Positions 1-8,347 of a DNA stretch of 55,038 bases are shown one piece after another. The number at the start of each line of letters is the position of its first letter. Position 1 is the first letter of the stretch. The notes below the pieces were generated by a model. That model was given only the letters and a program-made list of their open reading frames with translations. It searched no databases and had not been told where the DNA came from. The translations under genes were made by a program, and so were the position numbers. Source of the DNA: Clostridia bacterium (GTDB lineage Bacteria; Bacillota; DSM-521; Neomoorellales; Neomoorellaceae); the NCBI GenBank assembly GCA_030445865.1, contig JASUSV010000008.1, positions 1 through 55,038 on the forward strand. The letters run 5' to 3'.

Positions 1-110
1 TCCAGTTCCATTTGGTCATAGATCCGGGCCCAGTGGTTGTGTTTGGCTACATCGATACCGACAATTATCACATCTCCATGGACCAGTAATTTCTTTTGCA
101 CCTCATTCAT
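1..110 (-). CDS. IS110-family transposase, N-terminal part, cut by window edge
   Basis: Read on the minus strand from an ATG at 110, the first 36 codons give MNEVQKKLLVHG followed by VGIDVAKHNHWA. The G-I-D-V-A-K pattern is the start of the RuvC-like DEDD transposase domain of the IS110 family, with the first catalytic Asp. A good ribosome site (aggaggcg) lies just upstream. The rest of the gene is beyond the window, so completeness cannot be judged. IS110 elements move by a bridge-RNA-guided DEDD recombinase and lack classic inverted repeats. The element abuts the truncated pglZ, so it probably inserted there. The family call rests on one motif region. Confidence 0.75.
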   Translation of the reverse strand, partial: MNEVQKKLLVHGDVIIVGIDVAKHNHWARIYDQMEL

Positions 111-199
111 ACGGTTTCTCGCCTCCTGGTGGGTTTGGTATTTACCTTAATTACTTTTTACCAGGAGGCTTTTTTATTGGCAACACCTACCTCACGTTA
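111..199 (-). mobile_element. IS110 end / 5' untranslated region with inverted repeat
   Basis: The 90 bases between the transposase start and the broken end of pglZ carry a 10-base inverted repeat, gcctcctggt at 121-130 and accaggaggc at 160-169, followed on the plus strand by six T residues. One arm holds the ribosome site of the transposase, so folding could limit its translation, and on the plus strand the structure could stop transcription entering the element. In IS110 elements the noncoding ends hold the bridge RNA. This stretch is short for one and I could not identify its target loops. The exact element boundary near 199 is inferred from where PglZ homology ends. Confidence 0.4.
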
Positions 200-1892
200 T
201 TACAGGAATGCTTTTAGAAGTAGATCTAGCAAGGTGGAAAGAATACCCGTTTTGGCCCACTGCCGTACCTGGTTGTGCATCCCAGCGGTGCCGAGTTTCA
301 TGCCGTGCATGACCTCATCGATCTTACGTACCACCAATCCAACAACGCTAACCTTGGGGTAAGAGATGCTTTCGGCTACTTTATCCAGATCACCGTTTCC
401 CACTATATTGATGTAAGCTACTTCTTCTTTTCCCAGGCCCTGATCAGACCAGAAACGGGCCCATAACAGCGGCTCCCTGTCTGTAGCGTTAAGATTACCC
501 GGGAAAAACAGCGGCGGTTTTCCTGCAAATATTGCCTGGCGGGAAACCGGGGTCAGCGTGGGAATCCAGGCGAAAACCGCGTGCTCGTGGAACAGGAACT
601 GCGGCCACCGCTCGTAAAATACCTTCTGCATAACCAGCCACTGGTCAAAGGCAAGCCCGTCTATCACAATAAGGGCGATTTTCTTATGCGCTTCTTTCTC
701 CCGAAGGTGCACAAGATAACGGGGAATGTGGTGAAGCATCACGGGAGGTACGGCCGGCTGGCTATGGAGAGCGCCGTACCGCTGGTGCACCCACTTTAAA
801 AAGGTGTTATCCACCCGGTGACAAACGGCTTCGTATTTCTCCCTGACCTCGCCCGGGATCTCCGCAGCACTCTCCTCGAAACGCAATATAACAAGTTCCG
901 CCCAGCGGCGAGCAAAGGCCAGCCACTCCTGATACCGCGCGTTGTCTTGCGGCAGGCTGTTCTCCATTAGGGTCACGAGATTATCGAACCGGTTCCGCCA
1001 ATCCGCCACCGGGTCTTTCTTAAGACCAACCGCGACCCACCGGTTGCTAAGCCGATATGCCTCGGGGTGGGAAATAGGAGCGAGGTGGCCCTCAACAAAA
1101 AGAGTATCAACGTAAGGTCTCACGTCGTGGGTCGAAAGGTATGTATAAAGGCCCGGCATACCGGAGCCCGTAGGCTACCTCAGGCTCGCCAATACGGTCA
1201 TCACCATCAGCGCGCGCAAGGCGGTCGAGGAAAATCCGCCACCTCTCCTGCAAAAAGCCGAAAAAGGCCTCGCGGCGAGGAACGATTTCCTCCAGCGGCC
1301 AGTCATTAAATCGCCCTTCACTTCGCAACACCTGGATAAACCGCTCGTCGAGAATCCGCGGCACGCGCTGTCCTCGGTAATGCCGCCGTAGAAGAACACG
1401 TAAAAGATCTTCCGGCTCTCTAATTAATTCCGGTGCAATCCCAAATACGTGGCGCAGGATAAAGTCTTTCGTGGCGCCCACGCCCAGGCTCTCCGAGCAA
1501 TACTTCCCGCAGGCGTCGTATAAAACGTCAAGCTCTCCGCGGTCCAGCTCCGCCACTACCGGATAGCTTAAGTGGGGAAAGATATCGGCCAGGCTGAAGG
1601 AAAGTTTTCTTCCCGCTTGCCACAGGTCGTAGGGGAGGCGGCGGAGGTCCGGCGCCTGGACAACTACCACCAGCCCCGTAAGTTCTCCCCACTCCCACCG
1701 GGCCTTGTACTTGGACTCGTATAAAAAACGGAAGGATACCGGATCATCGAAAGGGAGAACCTCGAAACACCGTTCGCTCAAGACTTGAAGAATTCCTTCT
1801 TCCATCAGCAATCCGTCCGGGTCGGCAACCAGGGTTAACCGAGCCTCGCCCGGTGTGAACTCCTTTAAGATCATATCGCGCCAACCGCCCAC
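200..1892 (-). pseudogene. pglZ: BREX type 3 phosphatase-like protein PglZ, frameshifted and truncated
   Basis: Two overlapping minus-strand frames form one broken gene. The first (1892 to 1107, 261 aa) begins MGGWRDMILKEF and has the N-terminal PglZ region seen in BREX-3 systems. The second (1159 to 200) continues with the alkaline-phosphatase-like core, including the segment ALIVIDGLAFDQW, whose Asp is expected at the metal site. The frames meet near 1130-1145 around a proline-aspartate-histidine segment, where the sequence FDP in one frame continues as HDVRPYVDTLF in the other, consistent with loss of one base. The protein then ends abruptly after LLDLLLKAFL, where the family normally continues into the second half of the metal site. 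The break faces an IS110 end. PglZ is an essential BREX core component of unclear biochemical role; this copy should be inactive. Confidence 0.8.
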
Positions 1893-4386
1893 TACCTCGA
1901 CCCTCCCCTGACGCGAACCACAAGGAGGGGCACTAATTCCGGCATTACTTCGGCTTTCTTTTCAAGTTGCTCGCGCCACTCATTTTCCTCTTCTTCCAAT
2001 TTGGCCAGCCGGTAAGCCCGCACTGCAGGCAACCCAAGCCACATTATCGCCTTTCGCCTGACCTCAAAGGCATACGTGCCCTTCTCCCTTTCACGGTTCA
2101 AGAATTCCCGGTGTACCCTGACCAACTCTTCGTAAACCGCCCGTCCCTGCCTTTCTATGGCCTCACGGAGGCGTTCGTACGCGCCAATAGCCTCGGAACC
2201 TTTGAGGTAGCCCCGCAGCTCACCCCCCGTCCCGGAAAGCAGCTGATCCCAGATGTACCGCGCCGTGGGCAAAAGGCACCGCCCGTCATCGTGCAGGAAA
2301 AGTGGTATCACCCGCTGCCGGTTCCATGACCGGTCGGTGGTGTAAATAGCTATTTTCCAGAGGGACCAGAAGCCCCGCACCTCTTCCGGCAGATCCGGAA
2401 GCCAAAGTATCGGTGTCGGCTGCCCGGGAAGAAAAGGCGGCAGCTGCGTCATAAGGCGCCTGATGCGGAAATCCTTTAAGCCCAGGTACTTTGCGGGTGG
2501 CACGGCCGCAGCATCCCTGGGGGTAAACATAACGTTTTCTTGGTTCTCCCCGTCGGGCCAGACGAGCTTCCAGGCCCGCCCGTTCCGCTCGGCCCGGCCG
2601 CCGTGCGCCCTTACGTGAGCCGTGGTCATAACTTCCATCCAGTATTCAACCCGGCGGTCTACCAGTTGCCGGACCTGGGTAGGATCAAAGGCCTGGCCCT
2701 CGCCAAGGAGCGAGATATTTTCCCGTGCCGCCCTGGCCTATTCCCGAACTAAATTTAGGAGAGAAGTTACTTTATTCTCGAGTTCTCCGGGCGAAAGTAG
2801 AGCTTCAAGATACAGCTTATCAAAAATTTCTTCTGCCTCTGCCGAATCGAGAACGTCAGCCGTTTTATCTACGCCGAATTCCCTTAAGATTACCCCAACT
2901 CCTCTTCCAGGACCTCCTGCACGCGGTGTTCCACCGTACCTTCCAGGACAAAGTTCACCGCGCGGATCACCTTTTTCTGCCCTATGCGGTCTACGCGGCC
3001 AATGCGCTGCTCAAGCCGCATCGGGTTCCAGGGAATATCGTAATTTGCCACTACGTGGCAGAACTGGAGGTTCATACCTTCGCCGCCGGCATCGGTGGAA
3101 ATGAGGATCTGCGCATCTTGAGCAAAGGCTTCTTGCACCTTCTGGCGTTCCTCCAGGTCCATAGAACCGTTAAGACAAACAACGGAAAAGCCTCGCTCCC
3201 GCGGGAAATCCCGCAGCATCTCCTGGGTCGGCACAAATTCCGTAAAGATGAGGACCTTAAGCTCCGGATCGACCTCCTCCTGCTGCAACCGGTAGATCAA
3301 CCTGAGCAGGGCTTCGGCTTTGGCATCGGGACCAGCCGCTTCAGTTCGCTTCGCCGCTTCCAGGAGTGTTTTCACTTCTGCCCGCTCGTTCTTTAGGGCC
3401 TGCTGGCGCGAGGGGAGCAACAAATCCATTTGCTCTTCGCCATCGAGGTCAGCCCACTCCTCCGCCGAGGTTTCCGGAAAAAGGGGGAGGTACTCCGCCG
3501 GAGCGCTTAACACTTCCAGCCGCCGCTCAAGTGCGGTGCGGATGGCCCTGGTGCTGGAGGTTACCAGACGCTGCATCAAAATCATTAAAAAACCCAGGTA
3601 GTTTTTCTTCTCCCTTACCGCTTGATTATAGCCCTGCCGGACGTATTCCGTTATCGCTTCGTAAAGCAGGCGCTGTTCCCGGTGACGCTCCTCCCAGGAC
3701 ACCGGCAAGAGCCGGGTCTGCCTGGGCTTAAAAAGCGGTTTCCCTTCCAGATCAACGGCCCGGCGCTTTTCCGTCCGGATCACATACCTGCTAACACGCT
3801 CCCGCGTTATACTCTCCTGATCCGGGAAGGCTTCCGGGTCCAAGAGGCTCAGCAGGCGGTGAAAGGCATCGGTTTTCCCCTGGTGCGGCGTTGCCGAAAG
3901 GAGAAGAAGGTAAGGCGCTGCCGCCGCCAGGCCCTGGCCCAGCTTGAAGCGGGCCACCTCGTCCGTGCTTCCTCCCAGGCGGTGGGCCTCCTTAATTACA
4001 CCGTTCCAGGCAGCAACCACCGTACGGTGGCGGGAGAGTTGCTGTAGCAGCCGCAGCGGGTCCTGCTTAAGCGAAATGTCAAAAAGCAGTTCCAGATTAT
4101 CCAACAGGATACATGAACCGCCCGCCTTTGCGACGATCTCTTCGATAAGGCGGGATGCATGCAGGCACCGCTGCACTTGCGTAAGTTCAAGCATGGCGCG
4201 GCTCAGTTCCAGGTTCACGTTGACGTAGGGGTGACCCCGCCGTCCGGTCACCTCCTGCAAAGCAGCCGTCTTACCAGCACCGGAAGGCGCCACGACCAGC
4301 ACCAACTGGTGATATGACGCGGCAACCTGGTCAATAGCCTTAAGTATTCGGGCAACCATCTTCTCAATCCCTGTAATATCTCCCAC
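1892..4386 (-). pseudogene. BrxF N-terminus fused to BREX-3 helicase C-terminus, then frameshifted and stopped
   Basis: The frame from a GTG at 4386 first encodes about 130 residues like the BREX-3 P-loop protein BrxF, with Walker A APSGAGKT (33-40) and Walker B CILLDN (92-97). At about residue 130 (near 4000) it jumps in frame to EAHRLGG, which is motif II of an SNF2-like DEAH helicase whose leading Asp is replaced by Lys. The helicase goes on with LLLLSATPHQGKT, then STDAGGEGMN and QRIGRVDRIGQ (motifs V and VI), and stops at 2890. The protein resumes in another frame (GVILREFGVDK), meets an in-frame TAG at 2738-2740, and reads on to 1892 in the frame opening at 2638. BREX-3 order is normally brxF, brxC, pglX, brxHII, pglZ, so a deletion appears to have removed brxC, pglX and the helicase N-terminus. 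A partial ATPase could still be made. Confidence 0.75.
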
Positions 4387-4703
4387 CGCCCCAAACCTTA
4401 CAACCTGCCCCGAAGTTAAACTCCCAAACCAGACCTCTTAAAATAGATAAATGAGAGTATCTTTTTGAAACGCCTTAAAACGCCGACACTGCATCTTAAA
4501 ATTAAAGAGTCGTTCGCCATTTTTTGTTAAATTTCCTGCCTCGTCCCGAAAAACTGTACGCCTCATGAGGTATCCCCGCCCTAAGCCAAGTAGCCGATTC
4601 CTCATCTTTGAAAAGCTTTATTGTCCTAAATACAGGAAAAGGACTCCAGTAAGGAGCCCTTTTTTCCTTTAGCTTTTATACCGACTGCATACGTATTATA
4701 TTT
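4387..4703. other. Intergenic stretch with one terminator-like hairpin
   Basis: No coding frame is credible here. At 4641-4665 a plus-strand hairpin (ggactcc, loop agtaa, ggagccc, with one mismatch) is followed by six T residues, like a rho-independent terminator, but no complete plus-strand gene lies upstream, so its client is unknown. The left part, upstream of the brxF fusion start, should hold its promoter, but I see no convincing one. Confidence 0.4.
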
Positions 4704-4958
4704 TTAAGAGCTGCCAGAAAAATGAGGTTTGGCACCCCGCGGTTTTTCTAAAGCTCTTTTCGGCACACTGTTGTGATAAGTAACTTCTCTACTGTTCATA
4801 AAGCACTTTCCCTTATGCTTGTTTATATCTTCCAGGCTGGCAACTATAATATCTTTAGGAACTTTAAACTCCTGAAGTTCCTTCCTGATAGCTGCCTACA
4901 TCTCCCGCTTTTGCTCGCGACGACATGCAGCATTTTCCGGTTCTATATTGCTAGCCAT
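4704..4958 (-). pseudogene. MNT-type nucleotidyltransferase fragment
   Basis: From an ATG at 4958 the frame reads MASNIEPENAACRR, meets a TAG at 4896-4898, then continues with AIRKELQEFKVPKDIIVASLEDINKHK before running into unrelated residues and a stop at 4704. The segment VPKDIIVASLEDI matches the region after the active site of MNT-type minimal nucleotidyltransferases (typically VPVDIVVVTPED). The GS-x-DxD active-site half is missing, so this is a remnant, not a gene. It lies directly downstream of a HEPN gene with its own intact MNT partner and so represents a second, decayed copy. Confidence 0.5.
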
Positions 4959-4982
4959 TTTGGCCGCCCCAAAAATCGATAC

Positions 4983-5381
4983 TCAGTCTCTTGACTTAAT
5001 GAAGTCCCGTATTTGTTTAGCAATATCAAAGGCTTTCTTGGCATCGACTTCATTGGGCAATCCTTCAGGTAAACTCCCAACCGGAGCATTTGGATACCTG
5101 GTAGGAATATAATACATATCAAGCATTAAGGCATCTTGCTTGAGCTCTTCAAGTTCCCCTACTACTTGTTGGCACAAGCTTAACAGTGTGGGCAGCTTGT
5201 GAATCCTGGGAGGGTTTATTCTATGCTTGACGAGAAAGGCTTTTAGATACTTCTCGGCAGCCTGATGGGAGTGAAAGCAGGCTAAATTGTATAACTCTGC
5301 CTTGATAAGTTCCTCTGCAGCTTTGAGATCGTCATCGGCATACTTAAGCCAAGCTTCGTATTCTTGCTGCCGCGCTGTCAT
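4983..5381 (-). CDS. HEPN domain protein
   Basis: The 132-residue product has the HEPN four-helix pattern, YADDDLKAAEELI near the start and then ACFHSHQAAEKYLKAFL (about 34-50), where helices 2 and 3 of the DUF86/DUF4110-like HEPN group lie. HEPN proteins paired with MNT nucleotidyltransferases form toxin-antitoxin-like or nucleotide-modifying modules. In characterised HepT/MntA pairs the HEPN protein is an RNase carrying an R-x4-6-H motif. I do not see a clear R-x4-6-H here, so ribonuclease activity is uncertain. The gene overlaps the upstream MNT gene by 38 bases, a strong sign of a two-gene unit. Confidence 0.75.
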   Translation of the reverse strand: MTARQQEYEAWLKYADDDLKAAEELIKAELYNLACFHSHQAAEKYLKAFLVKHRINPPRIHKLPTLLSLCQQVVGELEELKQDALMLDMYYIPTRYPNAPVGSLPEGLPNEVDAKKAFDIAKQIRDFIKSRD

Positions 5382-5709
5382 AAACCACGACCCCTTTTTT
5401 TACTACCTCTTCCTTCAAAAATAGGTTATCGTCTTCCAGCATCTGCCTGAATTCCTCCGGTGTATATACGAGAAAATCTACTCCTACCCGTGGATTAGTG
5501 AGTTTCGCTAGGAACAATAACCTCTCCACAAATCTCATATCTGTGTTCATAACAACTACCAGATCAAGGTCGCTATATTCGTTCACCTTACCTCCTGCCA
5601 GGGAGCCGAAAAGAATAATCTTTTCCGGCCGGCAGTTTTCAATTATAATCCTGCTTATGCGGCCCAACTCTTCTCTGAGATATTGGCTATCAGCAACACC
5701 TCCGTCCAT
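5344..5709 (-). CDS. MNT-type minimal nucleotidyltransferase
   Basis: The product contains ILFGSLAGG followed by YSDLDLVVVM, the G-S-x9-D-x-D catalytic pattern of pol-beta-fold nucleotidyltransferases. In MntA-like antitoxins this activity adds AMP to the HEPN partner and silences it. The frame opens at 5817 but the first residues look like leader. The ATG at 5709 (MDGGVADSQYL) or a TTG two codons earlier at 5715, which sits 6 bases after ggaggg, are better starts. The 3' end overlaps the HEPN start. The module lies within a region rich in broken defence genes. Confidence 0.75.
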   Translation of the reverse strand: MDGGVADSQYLREELGRISRIIIENCRPEKIILFGSLAGGKVNEYSDLDLVVVMNTDMRFVERLLFLAKLTNPRVGVDFLVYTPEEFRQMLEDDNLFLKEEVVKKGVVVYDSAAARIRSLA

Positions 5710-5861
5710 ACCCAAAGAAATCCCTCCTTCCTCTTCGTTTCTAGCCCGGACAGTCGATACAATATTTCCAGTCTCAAGGGTGCATTGGGAGAAATTACAG
5801 CTTTTCCCACCTTTCAAAAGTTATAGTACCATACGGCACCTATAATAGCAATCTATACAGC

Positions 5862-6008
5862 CTAAAATCGCCTTTCAGAAGGTAAACCTATCTTTATGTA
5901 CATCCTCTGAACACAATTATCATAAGGCCACGCCAGCATATATACCCGGCAACCTACCTCCTGGAGCCTTGCTGCCTCCAAGGGATCGTACAGGTTAGCC
6001 TTAAACAT
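5862..6008 (-). CDS. Possible 48-residue small protein
   Basis: An ATG at 6008 opens a 48-codon frame (MFKANLYDPLEAARLQEVGC and on) ending at 5862. It is preceded by gaaggga about 5 bases upstream, a usable ribosome site. The composition looks protein-like, with a mixed N-terminus and aromatic residues, but I do not recognise a family. It could be a gene fragment, like several others nearby. The rest of 5710-6235 holds no other credible gene. Confidence 0.3.
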   Translation of the reverse strand: MFKANLYDPLEAARLQEVGCRVYMLAWPYDNCVQRMYIKIGLPSERRF

Positions 6009-6029
6009 CTTCCCTTCGCCACCTTTTGG

Positions 6030-6150
6030 CCTTTTGGCCTTAGCCGCAAAACACAGCCGCCCGTTCGGGCGGCAAGGGCGGCCCGCAGGGCCGGGCGGAG
6101 AAATAAATGGAGGGGATTCGCCCGCCAGGGCGGGGCGGAGGCCGTTTATA
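6030..6150. repeat. GC-rich cluster of short inverted repeats
   Basis: About 110 bases packed with palindromes lie close to the broken end of sigK. They include a perfect 8-bp stem gccgcccg/cgggcggc at 6056-6073 with a TT loop, a ggcccgcagggcc palindrome near 6080, and cgcccgccagggcggggcg near 6120. The GC content is well above the neighbours. It could be a recombination or attachment-site flank, a transcription stop, or a small repeat element. No T-run follows any stem. Confidence 0.45.
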
Positions 6151-6235
6151 CCAGGTCTTTACCCTTACCAACCCACGGCCCGGCTGGCAGTAAAATGAAG
6201 AGGCAGCTTCATCCTTGCTTGCTACCCTTTGTAAT

Positions 6236-6589
6236 TCAGATTTCATTTTCAATACAGCGGGCAGCATAAGTTGCCAGCTTCGTTCCCTTCTGCGAGCTGA
6301 AAGTGTTAACGGCTTTGATCAGCCCTATGGTACCAATAGAAATCAGGTCGTCGGTATCCTCGCCGCATCCTTCGAACTTCTTTACAATATGGGCCACCAG
6401 GCGCAAATTATGCTCGATAAGTTTGTTGCGCGCCTCCCGGTCGCCTTTTTTCATGCGCTCCAGGCATTCCATTTCTTCTTGTTCGCTTAAAGGTTGGGGG
6501 AAAGCGTTGTTGGTAATGTAGGAGAGAAGCAGGGTTAGACCCTTGAAGAGGGACAAGGCCACAAGGACAAAAATGCTGGCTTCCACCAA
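6236..6589 (-). pseudogene. sigK: Sporulation sigma factor SigK, N-terminal half, interrupted
   Basis: The 117-residue product has a hydrophobic pro-sequence (about 1-25), then [26 protein letters not shown] and [13 protein letters not shown], which are SigK regions 1.2 to 2.2. Reading stops right after [12 protein letters not shown] with TGA. SigK normally continues for about 120 residues (regions 3 and 4), so alone this cannot bind -35 elements. In Bacillus subtilis and Clostridioides difficile a prophage-like skin element splits sigK at about this codon and is excised in the mother cell. The pentamer AATGA, reported as the B. subtilis crossover core, lies at the last codons (6243-6247). 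The 3' half is not in this window. The start is TTG at 6589 or GTG at 6586, 5 and 8 bases after aggagg. It may be a reversible gene half rather than a dead gene. Confidence 0.85.
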
Positions 6590-6621
6590 AAGTACCTCCT
6601 GTTATCAGGCGTTACCTTAAA

Positions 6622-6629
6622 ATTATATG
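6622..6629 (-). promoter_or_regulatory. SigE/SigK-type -10 element upstream of sigK
   Basis: Read on the minus strand, CATATAAT lies about 35 bases upstream of the sigK start. Mother-cell sigma factors E and K recognise -10 elements close to CATACAAT and CATAnnnTA, and the sequence fits both. The -35 side (around TTACAGG) is less clear. Expression in the mother cell is what a sigK half-gene would need. The call rests on similarity to consensus only. Confidence 0.4.
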
Positions 6630-6705
6630 GTTTTGCCCTGTAAGTGGTGCCTGTCCCTTTAGGTATCGCAGCGAGGCATCAAATAAAAAAATAATTTTCA
6701 ACTTT

Positions 6706-7119
6706 ATGATCGACGAGTACAACAACATGGTTCGCGCCATTAGCCAGCAGGGCCGGGGAGAAGCAATCCCCTACCGCAAACCTCGCAACATGTCGCCGAC
6801 TTATGGCCTGCGCAATCCCGGCACCCAGTCGCCGAACCTTTCGGCCGACGAAATGGACGACCGGGATGTGGCCAGCGGGATGTTGGGGTGCCACAAAGCC
6901 GGGGCTTCCCTGAAAATGACGGCGGCACTGGAGTGCGCCGATCCGCAAATTCGCCGGATGATCCTGCAGGGGGCGACCAACGCCGCAGAGCAGGCCTACG
7001 AGGTTTGGCAGTATATGCACCGCAAGGGGTATTATCAGGTACCCACCATGAAAGAGATGACTACCAACACGATATTGGGCACCTACCGGCCGGCTCAAAC
7101 CGGTTACCAGTTCAGTTAA
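6706..7119 (+). CDS. CotF-family spore coat protein
   Basis: Residues from about 45 onward (LSADEMDDRDVASGMLGCHK, then QAYEVWQYMHRKGYYQVP near the end) match the coat protein F family, a ferritin-like helical bundle ending in the K-G-Y-Y-Q-V segment. The gene lies divergently beside sigK, in keeping with late mother-cell expression. The ATG at 6706 has no visible ribosome site, and the frame stays open upstream without a better start codon, so the real N-terminus may lie at a non-ATG codon upstream or the first helix may have been lost. The 137 aa from the ATG are about 40 short of many two-helix-bundle relatives. Confidence 0.7.
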   Translation: MIDEYNNMVRAISQQGRGEAIPYRKPRNMSPTYGLRNPGTQSPNLSADEMDDRDVASGMLGCHKAGASLKMTAALECADPQIRRMILQGATNAAEQAYEVWQYMHRKGYYQVPTMKEMTTNTILGTYRPAQTGYQFS

Positions 7120-7135
7120 TGGAGGCTACCTTTTT

Positions 7136-7164
7136 GCGGCCCCGGACTTCTTAACCGGGGCCGC
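7136..7164. terminator. Perfect 10-bp GC hairpin between convergent genes
   Basis: The arms gcggccccgg (7136-7145) and ccggggccgc (7155-7164) are perfectly complementary around a 9-base loop. They lie between the ends of the coat gene and dinB, which converge. There are five T residues before but no T-run after on either strand, so it may act as a bidirectional pause, terminator or mRNA 3' stabiliser. Confidence 0.5.
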
Positions 7165-7186
7165 GTGATTAACTGCCGCGGAGGGA

Positions 7187-8347
7187 TTATTTAACATTTC
7201 TTGTCTGCCGCTTTAAAACCACGGCGCGGTGCACCACCCCTTTCCCGTATTTACGGCGCAGGCCGTCTACCGCCCTTAAGAGCTTCTCTTCTTTTTCCCG
7301 CCCGGCATCCCCCAGCAAGGAGAGTTGCCGGAAATCCGCCGGCAAAAGACCGCTCACCTGTACCCCCACCAGCCTCCAAGGTGGAGCTATCTTGCTTTGC
7401 TCGAAAAGCTCTTTAGCTACGCGGTAAATATCCCCGTCAGAATCCGTTGCTTCCCGGATGGTGCGCGAGCGGGTGAAAGTTGAAAAGTCTTCCCGCCTGA
7501 TTTTGAGCGTTACGCTCTGGCACTTTAATCTTTTGCTCCGCAGCCTGTAACCCACCTCTTCGGAAAGAAAAGCCAGCACGGCAAGTATTTCCTGGGGGTC
7601 TGTTTTGTCCCGGTCGAAGGTAATCTCCCGGCCTATGCTTTTGACTTCGTGGATTAACTCCAGGGGGCGATCGTCTATGCCGTTGGCCAAAAGGTACAGT
7701 TCCTTCCCGTAAGAGCCGAGTTTGGTTGTCATTTCCCTTTCGGTCCTGTTGGCTAAATGGCCGATGGTAAATATGCCTATTTTCTTTAAGAGTTCTTCCG
7801 TCTTGGGACCTACCCCGGGTAGTTTATTTACCGGTAAAGGCCAGATTATTTCCGGAACGTCCTGGGGCCAAACCGCCTTCAGACCGTCCGGCTTGGCCAG
7901 CTCGCAGGCCATCTTGGCCAGGAGCTTGTTGGCGGAAACGCCGACGCTTAAGGGCAGGTCTAGCTCTTCCCTTACGGCGCGACGGATTTCCCGGGCCGTT
8001 TCCATACCCCGGCCGCCGGGGACCGCCAGGTAGGCCTCGTCTATGGATACCTGTTCGATTTCCGGGGTAAAACGCTCGAATACGGCAAATACCTTCCTCG
8101 AAACCTGCTTGTAGCGAGGCATATCTACAGGCAGGACTACGGCCTGGGGGCAGAGCCTCAGGGCCTTCTTCATGGGCATGGCGGAGCGGACGCCGTATCT
8201 CCTGGCCTCGTAGGAGCAGGCGGACACCACCCCGCGGGCCTCGGGATTTCCGCCTACTATAACGGGTCTCCCGCGGTATTCCGGGTGATCGCGCTGCTCC
8301 ACGGAAGCGAAGAAGGCGTCCAGGTCGCAGAGGAGAATGTCTTTCAT
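7187..8347 (-). CDS. dinB: DNA polymerase IV, Y-family translesion polymerase
   Basis: The protein starts MKDILLCDLDAFFASVEQ, with the first catalytic Asp pair of Y-family polymerases, and has VSIDEAYL near residue 100 with the second acidic pair. KLPGVGPKTEELLKKIGIFTIGHLA is the helix-hairpin-helix, and the little-finger domain follows. Its 386 residues are normal for DinB. It copies past damaged bases with low fidelity. The start codon overlaps the sir2 stop region (TGAATG), so it is translated with sir2 in one operon. I see no LexA box directly upstream. Confidence 0.93.
   Translation of the reverse strand: MKDILLCDLDAFFASVEQRDHPEYRGRPVIVGGNPEARGVVSACSYEARRYGVRSAMPMKKALRLCPQAVVLPVDMPRYKQVSRKVFAVFERFTPEIEQVSIDEAYLAVPGGRGMETAREIRRAVREELDLPLSVGVSANKLLAKMACELAKPDGLKAVWPQDVPEIIWPLPVNKLPGVGPKTEELLKKIGIFTIGHLANRTEREMTTKLGSYGKELYLLANGIDDRPLELIHEVKSIGREITFDRDKTDPQEILAVLAFLSEEVGYRLRSKRLKCQSVTLKIRREDFSTFTRSRTIREATDSDGDIYRVAKELFEQSKIAPPWRLVGVQVSGLLPADFRQLSLLGDAGREKEEKLLRAVDGLRRKYGKGVVHRAVVLKRQTRNVK

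Noticed and set aside
2540-3104. Plus-strand frames of 70-220 codons across the helicase remnant
   Set aside because: They are shadows of the minus-strand protein; the peptides are Pro/Arg-rich and match nothing.
4773-4994. Plus-strand 73-codon frame
   Set aside because: The minus strand of the same stretch encodes a recognisable nucleotidyltransferase remnant.
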